DNA of 64,000 nt from Methanothrix harundinacea (GCA_002506535.1 DAXT01000025.1:1-64000), one strand, 5' to 3'. Counted from the stretch's first letter, positions 17,043 through 26,175 are shown. Numbers and translations are program-made. The notes: generated from the sequence alone by a model not told the origin.

Positions 17043-18224
17043 TCAGGGGCCCGGGTATACGACCTCTATCTCCAGGTCGTGGATCAGCCTGCGCAGCTCG
17101 TCGCAGGAGATGGGGCGCTTGAACTCGCTGCACCTCTTCACCTTCTCGGCGAGGAGGCATATCTCGTCCTTCTTGAGGTCGTAGCCCATCTTCTTTGTGA
17201 TGTACTTGAGCGCCTTGGCGCCGGTATGCTTTCCGATGATGATCCTCCTCGCCGAGCCGACCATCTCGGGGGAGTAGAGCTCGTAGGTCCGGGGCTCCTC
17301 CAGGACCGCGGCGACGTGGATCCCCGATTCGTGGGCGAAGGCGTTCTCGCCGACGACCGCCTTGTTCTTCGGCATCACCACCCCCGAGCTGCTCTGGACG
17401 AGCTTGGAGAGGGGTGTGAGCTTCGTCGTATCGTACCGATCGACCTCGTGATGGATCCTGAGGGCGACGAGGAGCTCCTCCAGGGGGGTGTTGCCGCTCC
17501 TCTCCCCGATCCCGTTGACGGTGGTGTGAAGCTGCTTCGCCCCCGCCTCCGCCGCCGCCAGGGTGTTGGCGAGGGCCATCCCCAGGTCGTCGTGGCAGTG
17601 CATGCATATGGGGATATTGACCTCCTTTTTGATCTCGCCGACGAGGTAGCCGGTAGTCCTTGGGTTCATGATCCCCACGGTATCGGCGATGCTGACGTAA
17701 TCGGCCCTGTACTCCTCCGCCTTTCTGTAGAGCTTCTTCAATAGTTCGAAGTCCGTCCTGGTGGCGTCCTCGGCGCTGAACCTGACGATGAGGCCGTGAT
17801 CTTTTGCGAACTCCACCGTCTCGAAGGCGCACTTGACCGCCTCGGCGCAGGTCATGTGGAGCTTGTATTTGAGGTGAAGCTCCGATGTGGCTATGAAGAC
17901 GCTGACCATGTCGACGTCGCAGTCGAGGGCCACCTCCACGTCTTTTGGGACGGACCGCGAGAGGACCGAGATCTTGGAGTCGAGGCCGAGGTTCGTTATG
18001 TCCTGGACGGCCCTCTTCTCAGCCTCCGAGACGACGGGAAAACCGGCCTCGATGATCTCGACCCCCACCTCGTTCAGCCTGATGGCGATCTCCAGCTTCT
18101 CGTCGGACCTGAAGACGACCCCGGGCATCTGCTCGCCGTCTCTCAGGGTGACGTCGCAGACCTCGATATCGATCTTCGGAGTCCCTGCGAGCTGCAAGAA
18201 CTGATTGACGGAATAATCTTGCAT
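17043..18224 (-). CDS. aksA: Homocitrate synthase family protein AksA (coenzyme B biosynthesis)
   Basis: 393 residues of the LeuA/NifV/AksA family. The start CDVTLRDGEQMPGVVF and the catalytic HCHDDLG segment identify a 2-oxoacid:acetyl-CoA condensing enzyme. The methanogen AksA builds homocitrate and longer homologues on the way to the 7-mercaptoheptanoyl chain of coenzyme B. The length lacks the C-terminal allosteric domain of LeuA and citramalate synthase, which supports AksA. A citramalate-synthase-like role is the main alternative. Confidence 0.85.
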   Translation of the reverse strand: MQDYSVNQFLQLAGTPKIDIEVCDVTLRDGEQMPGVVFRSDEKLEIAIRLNEVGVEIIEAGFPVVSEAEKRAVQDITNLGLDSKISVLSRSVPKDVEVALDCDVDMVSVFIATSELHLKYKLHMTCAEAVKCAFETVEFAKDHGLIVRFSAEDATRTDFELLKKLYRKAEEYRADYVSIADTVGIMNPRTTGYLVGEIKKEVNIPICMHCHDDLGMALANTLAAAEAGAKQLHTTVNGIGERSGNTPLEELLVALRIHHEVDRYDTTKLTPLSKLVQSSSGVVMPKNKAVVGENAFAHESGIHVAAVLEEPRTYELYSPEMVGSARRIIIGKHTGAKALKYITKKMGYDLKKDEICLLAEKVKRCSEFKRPISCDELRRLIHDLEIEVVYPGP

Positions 18225-18320
18225 CTGGGCAGGTATCTGGCGTTCGTGGGTTAAATCGGTTTCGAAGGGCTATGGCCTCCAATCGGTCAAAAAAGGGAGA
18301 AGGGACCGGACGGGAGAGGT

Positions 18321-19424
18321 CTAGGCGGTCGCCAGATCCTGGCCGTTTGCGATGAATCGGTTCGGTCCTATCCTGTCGATCCCGGATCCCTTCAGCTGAA
18401 TTCCGATGCTGTTGTAGCTGATGATGTTCCCCATTACGACGGCGTTTCCTGAGGTCTCTACGGATACCCCCGAGTTGGAGTTGTTACCGATGAAGTTCCT
18501 CTCGACGACGGTGTTATCGGACTCGAGGATCTGGATGCCGTGGTAGCCGTTGTTTGCGATGGTGTTCTCTCTGAAACGGTTCCCCGGCGCCTTGAATACC
18601 ATGATGCCGTCGTTGCCGTTGTTGGAGGCGACACAGTTTGATACTGTATTGTTGGTGGACCCTCCCTTCAGGTAGATCCCCCAGTGTCCGCTGTTCCAGA
18701 CGGAGCATCCCTCTATGATGTTATCGCTGGAGACGACCTCGATTCCGGCGCTGGGGTACGGTCCAGCGTTGACGATGTAAAGCCCCTCCAGGACTATCCC
18801 GCCGGCCTTCAAAACGACGACGGTCCCGTTGGACCGGCCGTTCACCGCCGGGAGACCCTCGCCGGTGTCCACCCCTCGAAGGGTGATCCGTTTATCGACG
18901 ACGACGTTCTCGCTATAGGTCCCGCTCCCCACCTCGACGAGATCGCCGTCAACGGCCACATCGATCGCCGCCTGGATGGTGGTGAAGGCGCAGCCGTTGA
19001 GACAAACGGTGTGGTTGGCCGGCAGCGCCTCCCCGATCTCAGATCCTGCCGTCCCGGGTCCGGCCTCCGGTGCAGAGGCGTTCGCAACGTCCGCCGCCGC
19101 GGTCTCGTCATCCACCTCTGCGACGGCTATGGTGGCGTTCTGCGAATCGACGGCCTCCATCTCAGAGACGACGATGGTGGCGTTCTGCGAACCGATAGCC
19201 TCCGTCTCTTGGACCTCAGATGTGGCGTTCGACTCCAGGAGGGAGGGCTCGACAGCATTTACGCTGGCGTTTAAGCTCTCGTTTATGCTACCGTTTGAGC
19301 TCTCGTTTAAGCTGGCATTTATGCCGTCGGCAGAGTCAGCCCCCTGGGCAAGCCCGGCAAAGAGCAATATGGCCAGGGCGAAGAAGCCGCCGACGGCGCG
19401 TTTATGAGTGCGATCTCGAAGCAT
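18321..19424 (-). CDS. Secreted NosD-like parallel beta-helix protein
   Basis: 367 residues. The N-terminus has a hydrophobic signal segment (ALAILLFAGLAQG). Then comes a low-complexity Asn/Ser/Glu region of about 100 residues with many N-x-S/T sequons and a duplicated unit (SQNATIVVSEMEAVD and SQNATIAVAEVDDET). From about residue 140 (AFTTIQAAIDVAVDGDLVEV) to the end it is a right-handed beta-helix of repeated N.I..N...GI turns, as in NosD/PbH1 surface proteins. Probably an exported, glycosylated envelope protein. No ABC partner is adjacent. Its ligand is unknown. Confidence 0.75.
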   Translation of the reverse strand: MLRDRTHKRAVGGFFALAILLFAGLAQGADSADGINASLNESSNGSINESLNASVNAVEPSLLESNATSEVQETEAIGSQNATIVVSEMEAVDSQNATIAVAEVDDETAAADVANASAPEAGPGTAGSEIGEALPANHTVCLNGCAFTTIQAAIDVAVDGDLVEVGSGTYSENVVVDKRITLRGVDTGEGLPAVNGRSNGTVVVLKAGGIVLEGLYIVNAGPYPSAGIEVVSSDNIIEGCSVWNSGHWGIYLKGGSTNNTVSNCVASNNGNDGIMVFKAPGNRFRENTIANNGYHGIQILESDNTVVERNFIGNNSNSGVSVETSGNAVVMGNIISYNSIGIQLKGSGIDRIGPNRFIANGQDLATA

Positions 19425-19499
19425 ATTTAAACCTCTGATCCCGAATTGGAACTCTTCGGTATTAAGATTACCTCGCCGATATCAAGCAGCCTCTTCTCT

Positions 19500-20297
19500 T
19501 CATGCCGCCTTCGGCCTCGATCGCTCTGATTTTACGACCTCGATCTCGAAGAGCTTCGGCCAGAGCTTCCCCGTGACGAAGAGCCGTCCCGTCTCGGGAT
19601 CGTGGGCGATTCCGTTGAGGACGTCTGCCCTCTCTCGCTCCTCCCCGGTGAGAATCCCGGATAGGTCGATCCATGCCGTCACCTCCCCCGTCTCCGGCGA
19701 AATGACGGCGATCCTCTCCGTCTTCCAGACGTTGGCGTAGATGAGGCCGTCGACCCACTCCAGCTCGTTGAGGAGAGGTATCGGCTCGCCGGCGGCGAGG
19801 ACCTGGATCTCCCTTCCGACCTGGTAGGTCTCGGGGTCCAGGAACCGGAGAGCGGAGGTGCCGTCGGACATGATCAGCATCTCGCCGTCGCTGGTTATCC
19901 CCCACCCCTCCGTGGGGTAGACGAAGGTATCTATGACGGAGAGGTCCTCTAGATCCCAGACGAGGCCTACCCCGGACCTCCAGGTGAGCTGGACGATCCG
20001 GTCCTCCACGAGGACGATCCCCTCACCGTACAGCTGGTCCGGCAACGCCCGGTACCTCAACACCTCCCCCGTCTGCGGGACCGTCTCGCGGAGGCTCGAC
20101 CTGCCGTAAAGGCCAGTCCCCTCGTAGAGGACGCCGTCCCGGTAATCGAGCCCCTGGGTGAAGGCCTCCGGATCGTGGGGGTGGACCGCCACCACCCTGA
20201 ACCCGTGAACCGGTACCTCCTCATCGACGGCCACCTCCCCGATGCAGCCTGATATGAGGGCGGCGAAGATGAGGGCGGCGGCGTATTTCGCGGTCAT
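19500..20297 (-). CDS. Glutaminyl-peptide cyclotransferase (plant/bacterial type), lipoprotein
   Basis: 265 residues. The N-terminus is a lipoprotein signal with lipobox LISGC (Cys18). The mature part is the five-bladed beta-propeller of the plant-type glutaminyl cyclase family (PF05096): FTQGLDYRDGVLYEGTGLYG, QLTW, EGWGITSD and LNELEWVDGLIYANVW are typical. The family forms N-terminal pyroglutamate on proteins. Here it would act outside the membrane. A TATA element 25-38 nt upstream suggests a nearly leaderless mRNA. Confidence 0.85.
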   Translation of the reverse strand: MTAKYAAALIFAALISGCIGEVAVDEEVPVHGFRVVAVHPHDPEAFTQGLDYRDGVLYEGTGLYGRSSLRETVPQTGEVLRYRALPDQLYGEGIVLVEDRIVQLTWRSGVGLVWDLEDLSVIDTFVYPTEGWGITSDGEMLIMSDGTSALRFLDPETYQVGREIQVLAAGEPIPLLNELEWVDGLIYANVWKTERIAVISPETGEVTAWIDLSGILTGEERERADVLNGIAHDPETGRLFVTGKLWPKLFEIEVVKSERSRPKAA

Positions 20298-20321
20298 TAC
20301 TCTCGTTTTAACGGGTCGAAA

Positions 20322-20335
20322 GGCATATTTAGAAG
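20322..20335 (-). promoter_or_regulatory. TATA box of the glutaminyl cyclase gene
   Basis: CTTCTAAATATGCC on the minus strand, 25-38 nt before the ATG at 20297. The spacing fits a transcription start at or a few bases before the start codon. Confidence 0.5.
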
Positions 20336-20542
20336 ATTCGGACGGGATCTCGGTTCCTGGGGGTTTTAACGGGGATAGGGGGGTGGGCGACTGATACGTT
20401 TAGATCCGTCGGAGAGCCGATCTACCAACAGGTATATCTTCATGGCGCAAAGACCCATCCTTGCTTGCGCAGATGACCTCTTTGGGGATCTCGCCAGCTC
20501 CGTCGGTTCTTCGGAATCGAAGACCAAAAAGGGTACGTGAAT

Positions 20543-20731
20543 ATGATGGACGATAGACGTGGACGTGGTAGAGGCGGCTTCGACAGAGGCCCCAGAGAGA
20601 TGTCCGACGCGACCTGTGCGGATTGTGGAAAGGAGACTAAGGTCCCCTTCAAGCCCGACGGATCGAGGCCGGTATACTGTAGCGAATGTTATCAGAAGCA
20701 CAGACCAGCGAGATCTCCGAGACGGTACTGA
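20543..20731 (+). CDS. Small zinc finger protein with RGG-type N-terminus
   Basis: 62 residues. An Arg/Gly-rich head (RRGRGRGGFDRG) is followed by CADCG and CSECY, a C-x2-C-x17-C-x2-C zinc site, and a basic tail. Proteins of this layout are common in archaea and resemble small nucleic-acid-binding zinc ribbons; the precise role is unknown. GTG 20537 and ATG 20546 are alternative starts. GGGT at 20531-20534 suits ATG 20543. The composition suggests RNA binding. Confidence 0.7.
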   Translation: MMDDRRGRGRGGFDRGPREMSDATCADCGKETKVPFKPDGSRPVYCSECYQKHRPARSPRRY

Positions 20732-21182
20732 TCAGACCTCAGCCGATCTGATCTGGCCGCCGCGGCGATCTTTTGGTATATTGGCGGGAGGATAGGGCAG
20801 GGTCTCGCCCTGCTCAGACCCTCCAGCCAGCGGCTATTTTTTGGGATCCTTCTCTCAAGCTCCGATACCCCCTGACAGTCACTCTTATGGAGATCCGGCA
20901 AAAGAGAGCGGCTGGACCAACTCCAGATGGAGGTGTCGGTGGATTAGGGGATCATCTGGCAGCCTCCCAGGTCAACGATCTCGGCCACCATAGCCTGCGA
21001 TCCGGGGTGGAGGAGCCGGAGGAGGAGATGAGGCGATCTGATAAGGCACTTCGATTCTGAGGCGGAAGCCTCCGACCGAGAAATTCTCCATTTATAATTA
21101 ATGTTCAGCCGGTCGAAATAAATTATTTATATGATTAAGTTTTTGTTAGAACAAAATTTAAAAAAATCCCCCGGTGACGATG
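20732..21182. other. Intergenic region between the zinc finger gene and the regulator gene
   Basis: Contains inverted repeats but no convincing gene. GATCAG...CTGATC and GC-rich CGCCGCGGCG followed by ATCTTTT at about 20729-20776 may end the zinc finger transcript. GCAGGG...CCCTGC at about 20798-20813 and GAGGCGGAAGCCTC at about 21059-21072 are further hairpins. AT-rich sequence at 21095-21165, with TTATTTATATG near 21124, is the probable promoter of the next gene. Confidence 0.4.
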
Positions 21183-21560
21183 ATGAAGGAGAGCACAGTG
21201 AAGGTCCTGGACGATAAGGATCTGGAGTTCGCGGAGACCCTAAGAAGCCTCGGGGTCCAGAGGAACGTGGCCATACTTATAACGTACCTGGCCAATGTAG
21301 AAGAAGCATCCTCGCGGGATATCGAGATGGGCTCCAACCTCAGACAGCCCGAGGTGAGCATAGCGATGCGCGCGCTCCGGGATAACGACTGGGTGAGCGA
21401 GAAAGAGGTCAGAAGGGGCGGCAAAGGCCGTCCGATGAAGGTCTACTCTCTTCTGACCCCCATAAGCGAGATAATCAAGCATTTTGAAGAAGAGAAGCAG
21501 CAAGAGTCGGCCCAGACGATGGAGAGCATCCAGAAGCTGAAAGAATTGATATCAGGCTGA
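21183..21560 (+). CDS. Winged-helix transcriptional regulator (TrmB/ArsR-like)
   Basis: 125 residues. The central part (LGVQRNVAILITYL, then SSRDIEMGSNLRQPEVSIAMRAL and GRPMKVYSL) is a winged helix-turn-helix with its recognition helix around RQPEVSIAMRALR and a beta-wing KEVRRGGKGRP. A C-terminal helix, rich in Glu/Gln, probably dimerises. It belongs to the archaeal single-domain winged-helix group; the effector is unknown. The start is ATG 21183 with GGTGA at 21173-21177; ATG 21180 and GTG 21174 are also in frame. Confidence 0.8.
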   Translation: MKESTVKVLDDKDLEFAETLRSLGVQRNVAILITYLANVEEASSRDIEMGSNLRQPEVSIAMRALRDNDWVSEKEVRRGGKGRPMKVYSLLTPISEIIKHFEEEKQQESAQTMESIQKLKELISG

Positions 21561-21742
21561 GACCTCTGGCCTTTTCTCATCTCAGATCGATGCCGAGGCT
21601 TCAGATGCGGCGTCTCTCCGGGGGGGTTGAGAGAGAATGCCGCCGAATCGATCCCCTGGGGCCCCCGCCCCGACGCCTTTGCGGTCCCTTCTGTCTTCAT
21701 CGTCAGAAATCCTTCGCGATGGAAGAGCCTGTGGTCTAAAGA

Positions 21743-22555
21743 TCAGATCCTCACGTGCACTCCCTTTTCTGCGAGGTATCTCTTGACGGCGTCGACCCCC
21801 CACTCGTTGTAGTGGAATATGCTGGCGGCTAGGGCCGCCGAGGCGCCGGTCCTGGAGAATACCTCGAAGATATCCTCGGGGCTTCCGCAACCTCCCGAGG
21901 CGATTACCGGTATCCTCACCCTCCGGGAGACGGCGTCCGTCAGGGGGATGTCGAAGCCGTCATATGTCCCGTCCCGGTCCATGCTGGTGAGGAGGATCTC
22001 GCCGGCGCCGAGGGCCTCGGCCTCCATCGCCCAGGCGAGGGCGTCGACGCCGGAGAACTCCCTCCCGCCGTAGAAGGAGGCCTCAAACCAGGACTCTCCC
22101 TGCGGGGTTGGGACGGTTATTCTGCCCCCGGCTGGGCCGTCCCTCCTCTTAGCGTCGATGGCGACGACGCAGGCCTGGCTTCCGTACTCCCCGGCGATCT
22201 CGGAGATGATATCGGGCCTCTTCAGGGCCGTGGTGTTGACGGTGACCTTGTCGGCCCCGGCGACGAAGACCCCCCGGACGTCCTCGAGGCTCTTTATCCC
22301 CCCTCCGACGGCGAGGGGGACAAAGACGTTCTCTGCGGTCTTCCTGATGACGTTGTACATCGTCTCACGCCGGTCGGAGGAGGCGGTGATGTCGAGGAAT
22401 ACTATCTCGTCCGCCCCCTCCCGGTAGTACCGGGATGCCAGCTCCCAGGGGACGCCGGCGTACCTGATCTTCTTGAACTCGACGCCCTTCACGACCCGTC
22501 CCTGGGGGACGGCGAGGTCGCAGTCGAGGCAGGGTATTATCCTCCTCGCTAACAT
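21743..22555 (-). CDS. hisF: Imidazole glycerol phosphate synthase, cyclase subunit
   Basis: 270 residues, TIM barrel. HisF uses ammonia from HisH to turn PRFAR into imidazole glycerol phosphate and AICAR in histidine synthesis. The start MLARRIIPCLDCDL holds the catalytic Asp11. VAIDAKR provides the second catalytic Asp, and the phosphate loops (AVGGGI, ASGGCG) are intact. It overlaps hisH by 7 nt, so the two are translated together. Confidence 0.97.
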   Translation of the reverse strand: MLARRIIPCLDCDLAVPQGRVVKGVEFKKIRYAGVPWELASRYYREGADEIVFLDITASSDRRETMYNVIRKTAENVFVPLAVGGGIKSLEDVRGVFVAGADKVTVNTTALKRPDIISEIAGEYGSQACVVAIDAKRRDGPAGGRITVPTPQGESWFEASFYGGREFSGVDALAWAMEAEALGAGEILLTSMDRDGTYDGFDIPLTDAVSRRVRIPVIASGGCGSPEDIFEVFSRTGASAALAASIFHYNEWGVDAVKRYLAEKGVHVRI

Positions 22556-23151
22556 CTCGAAAGCCTCACGAAGTTCTCAAGGATAGAAAGCCCCTTCTCT
22601 CCCGACTTCTCCGGGTGGAACTGGACGGCGAAGAGGTTCTCCCGCGAGACCGCCGCGGCGACCTCCTGACCGTATTCGGTGGTGGCGGCGATGACGGAAG
22701 GGTCAACCGGAACGCAGTGGTAAGAGTGGACGAAGTAGAAGAAGTCGTCATCAGATATCCCCTCCAGGATCTCCACCTCCCTTCTTATCGAGAGGGTGTT
22801 CCATCCCATCTGGGGCACCAGGACCGAGTCCGGGAGGCGGACTACCCTGCCATCGATCCATCCGAGCCCCTCCTCGGGGCTCTCCTCGCTCCCCTCGAAG
22901 AGGACCTGCATCCCGACGCATATCCCCAGTATGGGCGTTCCCTCCTGCATGGCTCTTTGGAGGGCTGGCTCAAACCGGGAGAGCCTCCTCATGCACCTGC
23001 CAAAGGAGCCGACACCGGGGACGACGATCCCATCGAAGGACTCTATCTCCTCGGGCTCCCTCGCGAGGGTCGGCCCCGCCCCGATCCGGTCTAGGGCGTT
23101 GTAGATGGAAAAGAGGTTTCCCACCCCATAATCGACTACCGCTATCGTCAA
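22549..23151 (-). CDS. hisH: Imidazole glycerol phosphate synthase, glutaminase subunit
   Basis: 200 residues, class I glutamine amidotransferase. The catalytic triad is visible: Cys78 in GICVGMQ, and His179 and Glu181 in QFHPEKSG. It feeds ammonia to HisF. The start is the TTG at 23151, with GGTGA 8 nt upstream and a TATA box at about 23214-23229. Confidence 0.96.
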   Translation of the reverse strand: MTIAVVDYGVGNLFSIYNALDRIGAGPTLAREPEEIESFDGIVVPGVGSFGRCMRRLSRFEPALQRAMQEGTPILGICVGMQVLFEGSEESPEEGLGWIDGRVVRLPDSVLVPQMGWNTLSIRREVEILEGISDDDFFYFVHSYHCVPVDPSVIAATTEYGQEVAAAVSRENLFAVQFHPEKSGEKGLSILENFVRLSRC

Positions 23152-23213
23152 ATCTCATTCACCTGATGAAGCCGATTGAATCTCTGACCTCGCCGGAAGG
23201 GGATGGCGGCCTG

Positions 23214-23229
23214 GCCTTTATATACTTTT
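23214..23229 (-). promoter_or_regulatory. TATA box of hisH-hisF
   Basis: AAAAAGTATATAAAGG on the minus strand, 63-78 nt upstream of hisH. A strong archaeal TATA match placed after the end of the upstream ferredoxin gene, so hisHF probably has its own promoter. Confidence 0.65.
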
Positions 23230-23280
23230 TGAGACATTTATTCAAATGGATGAATTCTGTGAAAGAGGCGGCCGGCCCCT

Positions 23281-23700
23281 TCACCCCCTTCTCCTCCGCC
23301 TCGCCGCCACCGTCTCCTCTGCCGCCCTCTCCGCCTCCGCCCTCCGCCGGCAGGGGGGACAGGCCCGGATCCACTCCGCCCCCTCCGGGTCCCTCCGGGA
23401 ATCGGAGGGTAAAGCAGCCTCGATCCGGGAGAGCATCGGCTCCGTAGCATAACGGGACCCGCAGATCCTGCAGGCGACCAGGTCGAAGGATAGCTCCGGC
23501 TCCGGGACCGATTCGTCGATAGGAACGAGGGTGAGGGCTTTTGCGGGGCAGAACTCGACGCAGAGGTCGCACTCCTCCCGGCACCTCTTCCAGAGGATCC
23601 TGCGGGCCTCTCCAGAATCGGTCCGCAGGATGTTCTGGCTGGGACAGACGTTGGAGCAGGACCTGCAGCCGATGCAGAGGCCCGGATCAACTTCTATCAT
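23281..23700 (-). CDS. Ferredoxin-type 4Fe-4S protein
   Basis: 139 residues from the ATG at 23700, which overlaps the upstream ferredoxin gene's stop by 4 nt (ATGA). Motifs CIGCRSCSNVCP and CREECDLCVEFCP give eight Cys for two [4Fe-4S] clusters. A later CRICG and CPPC could bind another metal. The tail is Arg/Ala-rich. It is the last gene of the glutamate synthase-FdhA operon and presumably carries electrons to or from it. A longer open frame to 23838 only overlaps the neighbour. Confidence 0.8.
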   Translation of the reverse strand: MIEVDPGLCIGCRSCSNVCPSQNILRTDSGEARRILWKRCREECDLCVEFCPAKALTLVPIDESVPEPELSFDLVACRICGSRYATEPMLSRIEAALPSDSRRDPEGAEWIRACPPCRRRAEAERAAEETVAARRRRRG

Positions 23701-24134
23701 CTCGTACCCCCCGATGAGGCGGACCGTCCCGCCCGGACCTGACCGCCCCGGGGCGCGGCCTCGCCATCGGCGGAGAGGGCGTCGGCGGGACAGGTGGCGA
23801 CGCAGGTCGGCTCCGGCCGTCCGTCGCAGAGGTCGCACTTCTCGGCTATCTTATCGGTCCAGACGATCCCGAAGGGGCAGGCCAGGCTGCACAGGCCGCA
23901 GCCGGTGCACTTCTCCACGTCGAAGGCGGTCCGATCCCCCTCTTTGAATAGGGCGCCAAAGGAGCAGGCTATGATGCAGGAGGCCTCCTCGCAGTGGTGG
24001 CAGAATATGGGGACGGAGGCGATACCTCCGACGAAGTGGACGCGGACGTGGCAGCTTCCGCCGTGGACCCGCTGGCACGCCACCTCGCAGGAGCGGCAGC
24101 CGATGCATCGATCGATATCAACATGAACGGCCAT
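23697..24134 (-). CDS. HycB/FdhB-like polyferredoxin subunit
   Basis: 145 residues with four cysteine clusters: CIGCRSCEVAC, CHHCEEASCIIAC, CTGCGLCSLACP and CDLCDGRPEPTCVATCP. These would hold up to four [4Fe-4S] centres, as in the electron-transfer subunits of formate dehydrogenases, hydrogenases and related molybdoenzymes. It starts 1 nt after the FdhA-like gene and overlaps the next ferredoxin by 4 nt. A complex with the FdhA-like subunit is very likely. Confidence 0.88.
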   Translation of the reverse strand: MAVHVDIDRCIGCRSCEVACQRVHGGSCHVRVHFVGGIASVPIFCHHCEEASCIIACSFGALFKEGDRTAFDVEKCTGCGLCSLACPFGIVWTDKIAEKCDLCDGRPEPTCVATCPADALSADGEAAPRGGQVRAGRSASSGGTR

Positions 24135-24135
24135 T

Positions 24136-26175
24136 TCAATCCCTCCGGGCTACTCTGCAGGCGCAGACCTTGAACTCCGGGATCCTCGCCTCGGGGTCGG
24201 CTGCCTCGGAGGTGAGGATGTTCGTCCCCGGGAAGTGGAAGGGCATGAAGACGACGCCCCTCTTCATCCCCTCCGTCAGGCGGGCGGCGGCCTGCGCCTC
24301 CCCCCGCTCCGTCGAGACGGTGACGAGGTCGCCGTCTCCTATACCGAGCTTCTCTGCATCCGCGGGGTTGATCTCTGCGAAGAGGTCAGGGACCCGGCCG
24401 ATGAGGGAGGGAGACCTCCTGGTCATCGACCCGGCGTTGTGGTGGAGGGCGACGCGCCCCGTCGTCAGGAGGAAGGGGTATTCCGGGCTGCGCCCCTCCG
24501 CCGCCGGCCGATAAGGGACGGGGACGATTGAAGCCCTCCCATCGGCGAGCCGAAACCCCGAGGAGTGGAGGATGGGGGTCCCCGGATGGTCGGGGGAGGG
24601 GCAGGGCCAGACGAGGCTCCCCTCCTTGCCGAGCCTCTCCCGGGTGATGCCGGCGTACTGGGGGACGGTCATGTTGATCTCGGCGAGGACGGATGCGGCA
24701 TCGGGGTAGTCGAAGTCGAGGCCCAGACTCCTTGCCACCATGCAGATTATCTCCAGGTCCGGCAGGGCGGAGCCCGGGGGCTCGACGGCCTTAAAGCTCC
24801 ACTGGACCCTCCTCTCGGTGTTGGTGAAGCTCCCCTCCTTCTCAGCCCATACCGCCGCCGGGAGGACGACGTCTGCCGCCTGGGCCGTCGCCGTCATGAA
24901 TATGTCCTGGACGACGAGGAAGTCGAGCCCCTCCAGGGCCCTTTTGACGGAAAGGCTGGAGGGGTCGGAGTTGGCGGGATCTTCGCCGACGATGTACATC
25001 GCCCTTATATCCCCAGAGGCGGCGGCCCCGATCATCTCCGCGGCGGTGAGGCCGGGGCCAGTCGGCAGAGCCGGAGCGGACCAGGCGGCGGAGAAGTGCT
25101 CGATCGTCCCGGGGTCGTCGGCCCTCCTGTAGCCGGGATAAAACTCGGCTAGGGCCCCCATGTCGCAGGCTCCCTGGACGTTGTTCTGGCCCCGAAGCGG
25201 CATCACCCCCGTCCCGGGCCTTCCGAGGTGGCCGGTGATGAGGGCGAGGTTTGAGACCGCCTGGACGTTATCGGTCCCGGTGGTATGCTGGGTGATCCCC
25301 ATGGAGTAGAGTATCGTCGAGGCGGGAGAGGATGCGTAAGCCCGGGCGGCCCGGATTATATCGTCTGCCGGGACCCCGGTGATCTCTGCCGCCCTCTCGG
25401 GGTTGAATTCTCTTATCGACCCCTCAAACTCCTCAAAGCCCCGGGTCCTCTCGGCTATGTACCCCCGGTCTATCAGCCCCTCTTCTATGATCTGGTGGGC
25501 GATCCCGTTGAGGAGGGCGACGTCGGTTCCTGGCGTCAGCTGGAGGAATATGTCCGCCATCCAGGAGGTGTGGGTCTCTCTCGGATCGGCCACGATCACC
25601 ACCGCCCCGGCGTCTTTCGCCCTGTGGACCCATCGGGATATGACGGGATGGTTCTCGGCGAGGTTCGATCCTATGATGAAAATGCACCGGGAGTTGGCGA
25701 TGTCGGGGATGGGGTTGGTCATCCCCGCCGCCCCCAGGGTCCGGTTCAGACCCACGACGGAGGGGGCGTGACAGAGGCGGGCGCAGTTGTCGATGTGGGG
25801 GGTGGACAGGAGGCGGGCGAGCTTCTGGATGAGATAGTTCTCCTCGTTGGTGCATTTGGAGGAGGCGAGGACGGCTACGCTATCGGGGCCATAATCTCTT
25901 ATGGCTTCACCGATCCCCCGGGCGACGAGGCCGATCGCCTCATCCCAGGTAATCTTCGCCCACCCATCGCCCTTCCTCTTGAGGGGAGAAGTGAGCCTCT
26001 CCTGATGATGGAGAATCTCAAGGGAAGCGTTCCCCTTGGAGCAGAGGGCGCCCTCGCCGACGGGATGGTCTGGCATGTACTCTATCCCGACGGCCCGCTC
26101 CCTCTCCACCGCCACGAAGAAGCCGCAGCCTGCACCGCAGTACGGACATACCGTTGGAACCAGGACCTTCGTCAT
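24136..26175 (-). CDS. fdhA: Formate dehydrogenase alpha-like molybdopterin oxidoreductase
   Basis: 679 residues of the DMSO-reductase superfamily. The N-terminal [4Fe-4S] ligands are Cys10, Cys13, Cys17 and Cys45. The NCARLCHAPSVVGL segment places Cys135 (followed by His136) at the metal-ligand position typical of formate dehydrogenases that use Cys rather than selenocysteine. The molybdopterin domains and C-terminal LTTGRVALHHNAGSMTRRSP segment are complete. No FdhB gene (F420-dependent) is next to it. Instead two ferredoxin proteins follow directly and glutamate synthase subunits precede it with a 12-nt gap. Formate is the best guess for substrate, but another substrate is possible. Confidence 0.88.
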   Translation of the reverse strand: MTKVLVPTVCPYCGAGCGFFVAVERERAVGIEYMPDHPVGEGALCSKGNASLEILHHQERLTSPLKRKGDGWAKITWDEAIGLVARGIGEAIRDYGPDSVAVLASSKCTNEENYLIQKLARLLSTPHIDNCARLCHAPSVVGLNRTLGAAGMTNPIPDIANSRCIFIIGSNLAENHPVISRWVHRAKDAGAVVIVADPRETHTSWMADIFLQLTPGTDVALLNGIAHQIIEEGLIDRGYIAERTRGFEEFEGSIREFNPERAAEITGVPADDIIRAARAYASSPASTILYSMGITQHTTGTDNVQAVSNLALITGHLGRPGTGVMPLRGQNNVQGACDMGALAEFYPGYRRADDPGTIEHFSAAWSAPALPTGPGLTAAEMIGAAASGDIRAMYIVGEDPANSDPSSLSVKRALEGLDFLVVQDIFMTATAQAADVVLPAAVWAEKEGSFTNTERRVQWSFKAVEPPGSALPDLEIICMVARSLGLDFDYPDAASVLAEINMTVPQYAGITRERLGKEGSLVWPCPSPDHPGTPILHSSGFRLADGRASIVPVPYRPAAEGRSPEYPFLLTTGRVALHHNAGSMTRRSPSLIGRVPDLFAEINPADAEKLGIGDGDLVTVSTERGEAQAAARLTEGMKRGVVFMPFHFPGTNILTSEAADPEARIPEFKVCACRVARRD

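Noticed and set aside
20773..21060. 95-codon open frame
   Set aside because: Composition and lack of any domain suggest chance; the region is dominated by hairpins and a promoter.
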